DNA from: Schistosoma haematobium
Lineage: Eukaryota > Platyhelminthes > Trematoda > Strigeidida > Schistosomatidae
Direction of reading: 5' to 3'
Length of the DNA: 64,000 nucleotides
Assembly (NCBI RefSeq): GCF_000699445.3
Contig: NC_067197.1
Coordinates: 30,859,809-30,923,808 of the forward strand
A program made the translations under genes and the position numbers. Positions 61,085-64,000 of the stretch are shown piece by piece. Within the stretch, counting starts at the first letter, position 1. Each line of letters begins with the position of its first letter. The notes under the pieces are model-generated. The model was not told where the DNA came from and ran no database searches. It saw only the letters and a program-made list of their open reading frames with translations.

Positions 61085-62830
61085 AATTATTTTTATTAAT
61101 AAAATTTAGTTTTACCTAGGCTAGATGTTGTAGTTAAACCAGTTTCTTTGCAATTGCTTCTTATAGGCGTATACAAATTCTGATTAAGCAAAGATTTTTT
61201 TAAAATTCAGGGTTTGTGGGATTCATCATGTAGTTGATATTTTTAAGATATAAGTAAATATATACTGTATACATATATACATTTGTGGCTTGAGATATTG
61301 TTTTTAGGAGTAGGTAGCCCTTTAGCGGTTTGCGTCTAACCAGAAGGTACTTTGTGTACTAGGGGAGGATGCAAAGTATGATGAGTGAGAAGGGCTGTGA
61401 AGGAGAATAAAAGAAAAAATAAGTCGAAGGCCCAGATGGTGTACACAATACAATTACATTTACTATAGAAAGCAATAGATGACAGTGAGCAGTAACACAA
61501 TCCTCAGATTATGACAAAATTGGAATCGAAACTGGAAGCAGATAGTTTAACACACAACGGTCCTCGTAGTTTAAAAGTGGAGGATATTTTTCAAATGTTT
61601 ATTCGTATGATGTGTCTAGTTAAGTTCTGTTTTAATTATTTAAATAATTTAAACAAATTAAATTACTGATTGATTTTTTTAGCTTCATATAGGTTTTTCT
61701 GCTTTACATCTAAAAAAAATTAATTGAATTTATAATCACCAGGATATAGAGACGAAGAAATTATAAAACTATTTTGTGTGAACTTTTCCTGTGATACATA
61801 ATGTGACAGTTTGTGAAAAAAATTATTCGTGACATGTTATCAAGCTCATTCAGATGGAATTTAGTAAAAGGTAGTGATTGAGTGTTTAGTGAATATATAC
61901 TGGTGTAATGATATACCGCAAGACAGAAACGCTTTGACTTATTTTTCAGTTTTATTGATTTCCTTTTCGAATGATTATTTATTATCATTTTAAGTTTGTT
62001 TATTAAGTTTTTATATCCTGAATACACTTAAGTGCTGGAAACAGAATAAAGACATGAAATTTCTATCAGAATACGAATTTCTGTGATATATATGGCATTA
62101 AAGATTAATTAGGTTATCCAATCATTGGTTTTTAAACTTTGGATGTGCTATGATACTGGTATTAGACCATTCCTACCTTTGTCTCATCGATCACATAGAC
62201 TTAGTGGTAGTCATTCTTATTTCCAACAACTTCGTATCAAAATAAATTATATTTTTTGAAATCGGAATCGACTGGAGAAGGAAATTAGTTTCCTTTATGT
62301 CAATAAATTATGTATTAGGCAAATATAGATTTTGTGTGATGAAATGCAGGTAGTAATTTGTCACTCCTCAGATTCACCTTGATTTTTATTACCTCAGCAT
62401 CTGATTTTGTTCACTGTTAGTTACTAAATGCTTTTACACAAATAACTTTGTGTATACCATTAAACTGAATAATTTGTAACAAAAAGAATAGTGAATTACA
62501 GAAAATGCCTCATTTTATCTCTAAACCAAAGTGAATTAACCATTGATCTTGTAAATTATTTCACAGCATTTGTTCGAGTTAACCTCTACAGTCTTTTGAA
62601 AGCTGCATATATATATGTTCAGAATATTCGTAGTTCATGCAAGATATGTAGAGTAGCTTGTAGGGTGATAAGTCAAGTTTATTTAATGTATGCTGTCTTA
62701 CTATGATTTCCTATTTAATTTTTGCGTTTCAAAGGCAGTTTATTTTTTAGTGAATGGTAATATTTTTGTATAAATATATTTTGAAATGTTTGAAAATCAC
62801 CATCACATTGAAACACATATATAAGCAGTA
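61085..62830. other. Intergenic or intronic, no gene recognised
   Basis: AT-rich. A slightly GC-richer patch at 61310-61570 (GTAGCCCTTTAGCGG, CTAGGGGAGGATG) may be an unclassified repeat. The small open frames lack recognisable motifs. Confidence 0.4.
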
Positions 62831-62834
62831 GATC

Positions 62835-63290
62835 TATGACAAAGTTAAACATAAATGGAGAAAGTGGACAGTCTTGACGGACACCACTTTAGGTTGCGAA
62901 ATCAAATGACAGTTTGCCATAAACTCTGACTCGACTAGTAGTGTTCGAGTCAAGAGCCTTCAGAAGGTTTATGTACATATGAGGTACGCCTTTCAGTGAC
63001 AGACACTGTCACAAAATCTCGCGGTCTACGGAGTCAAATGCCGCTTTTAAGTCGAGAAAGAACATCAATGTCGGACGCCGATAATCATGTCAGTGTCCTA
63101 GGACCTGACGAACGGTGGATATGCGATCGATACAGCAGCGACCAGGTTTGAAGCCAGCCTGATTTCCTCGTGTTTGCAGTTCACTAGTCTTAGTTAGGCG
63201 TCTGATAATTATTGATGCTAGAGTTTTAGATGCTATGTTAGTCAAATTAATCCCTTTATGGTTATCACATGATGATTTTAACCATATAGT
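62835..63290 (-). mobile_element. RTE LINE fragment, RT domain
   Basis: Collinear with 38.2-38.6 kb on the minus strand (GTGGACAGTCTTGACGGACA, AGACACTGTCACAAAATCTC, GGAGTCAAATGCCGCTTTTA). It corresponds to the RT region between the SLTNI and GVRQGCPLS motifs, with frameshifts. Confidence 0.75.
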
Positions 63291-64000
63291 GATTATTCTA
63301 AATATAGTAGGTTAAGATCTTACCACTTTAAATACATCAGGCGTGTGCATTTATTTAAATATGTTTTCAATTTCTTATATAACCATTCAGTAACTGTATA
63401 AAAACGCACAAAAATCCAGCTCGAAAAAAATGTAGACAATTATAATAAAAATATCATATTGGCGAAGAAAAGTAGTAGTAAAGTTGATGATGAGTATTCT
63501 ACAATAATTATCATCTGTGACATGATATAGTTGATAAATGTTCAATTCGTAACTGACAGGTTTAAATAAAGAACTTTTTAAGAAAACATAAACTCCAAAA
63601 GAGATTCACTTAATCAGTTGAAAAGGTTTAGATATGAACCAATGAGTTGACTGCTTCTGCGTAGTTTGATTAACAAATATCTATTTAAAATTTAAAGTAC
63701 ATATACGTTTTCATTCAGGCTGAAATACGCCACTCTAATTAGAAACCCAAATGAATCTGTCAATTCAAACTATTCAAAACATTAACTGAACAAATGACTA
63801 TTCTTAAATAAAGAAGCAGACATGAATTCATACAACATATTATTAATCCATTGAATTATGTGTAAAAATAATTCCCCAACCAACAGATGGAAATGTTTTA
63901 TTTATAAAAAAACTTCATATTAGAACAAAAATTACAACCGTCATGGCTAACACAATCGTTCTAGACTAATGAGATAAAATATAATAGTCATGACCCTCTT
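63291..64000. other. No feature recognised
   Basis: AT-rich sequence with no coding signal or repeat that I can identify. Confidence 0.4.

Noticed and set aside
62491..62706. 71-residue plus-strand frame
   Set aside because: No motif, no splice or start context, and a composition typical of chance frames in AT-rich DNA.
1..64000. Bacterial-type operons, CRISPR arrays, phage or integron structures
   Set aside because: Spliced genes, LINE tails and pol III SINEs show eukaryotic nuclear DNA; no direct-repeat arrays with spacers were seen.

Overview
The window looks like nuclear DNA of a schistosomatid blood fluke (Schistosoma or a close relative). It is AT-rich and the genes are split into short exons spread over long introns. 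Several introns near gene starts are only 33-38 nt. The repeats are the mixture expected of this family: RTE and CR1 LINEs, Penelope-like elements with GIY-YIG endonucleases, a Ty3/gypsy relic, and tRNA-headed SINEs that carry hammerhead ribozymes (the Sm-alpha type). I cannot name the species. LINE family names such as SR2 or Perere are from memory of the trematode literature and were not checked by alignment.

The main gene fills 0.7-44.3 kb on the minus strand and encodes CPSF1 (CPSF160), the large beta-propeller scaffold of the cleavage and polyadenylation specificity factor. I placed 28 exons by homology and splice phase. All 27 junctions keep one reading frame from an ATG at 44341 to a TGA at 707, giving about 1852 residues against roughly 1440 in vertebrates. 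The extra length is low-complexity or charged insertions. The very C-terminus is unsettled, because a strong donor lies inside the last exon found and a final exon may lie at lower coordinates or outside the window. Introns 1, 2 and 4 are 33, 36 and 35 nt, while the others run to about 5.4 kb and hold most of the repeats.

Repeats inside CPSF1 introns, by region: 1.2-1.6 kb, two decayed hammerhead SINEs; 5.0-6.9 kb, two Penelope-like fragments tail to tail; 8.3-10.0 kb, an SR2-like RTE relic; 10.6-11.1 kb, a GC-rich retroposon; 13.7 kb, a SINE; 15.3-17.9 kb, a gypsy relic with a second GC-rich retroposon copy inside it; 21.3 and 26.0 kb, SINEs; 22.7-23.2 kb, an RTE fragment; 28.4 and 31.4 kb, tRNA-like heads; 36.9-40.0 and 41.2-42.0 kb, RTE copies.

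Upstream of CPSF1, 44.4-53.7 kb is a retrotransposon cluster. It holds a 5'-truncated CR1 element whose 3' end comes within about 100 bp of the CPSF1 start codon, a small GC-rich tandem repeat, a head-to-head pair of hammerhead SINEs (47.6-47.9 kb), and a nearly full-length but broken CR1 element with a 407-bp solo LTR nested in its reverse transcriptase.

From 56.8 kb the plus strand carries three or four exons of a second gene, a small coiled-coil protein I do not recognise, whose first visible intron is 38 nt. The right end holds another hammerhead SINE next to an SR2-like RTE fragment (59.9-61.1 kb) and an RTE fragment at 62.8-63.3 kb. No CRISPR, operon, rRNA or confident functional tRNA gene was seen.
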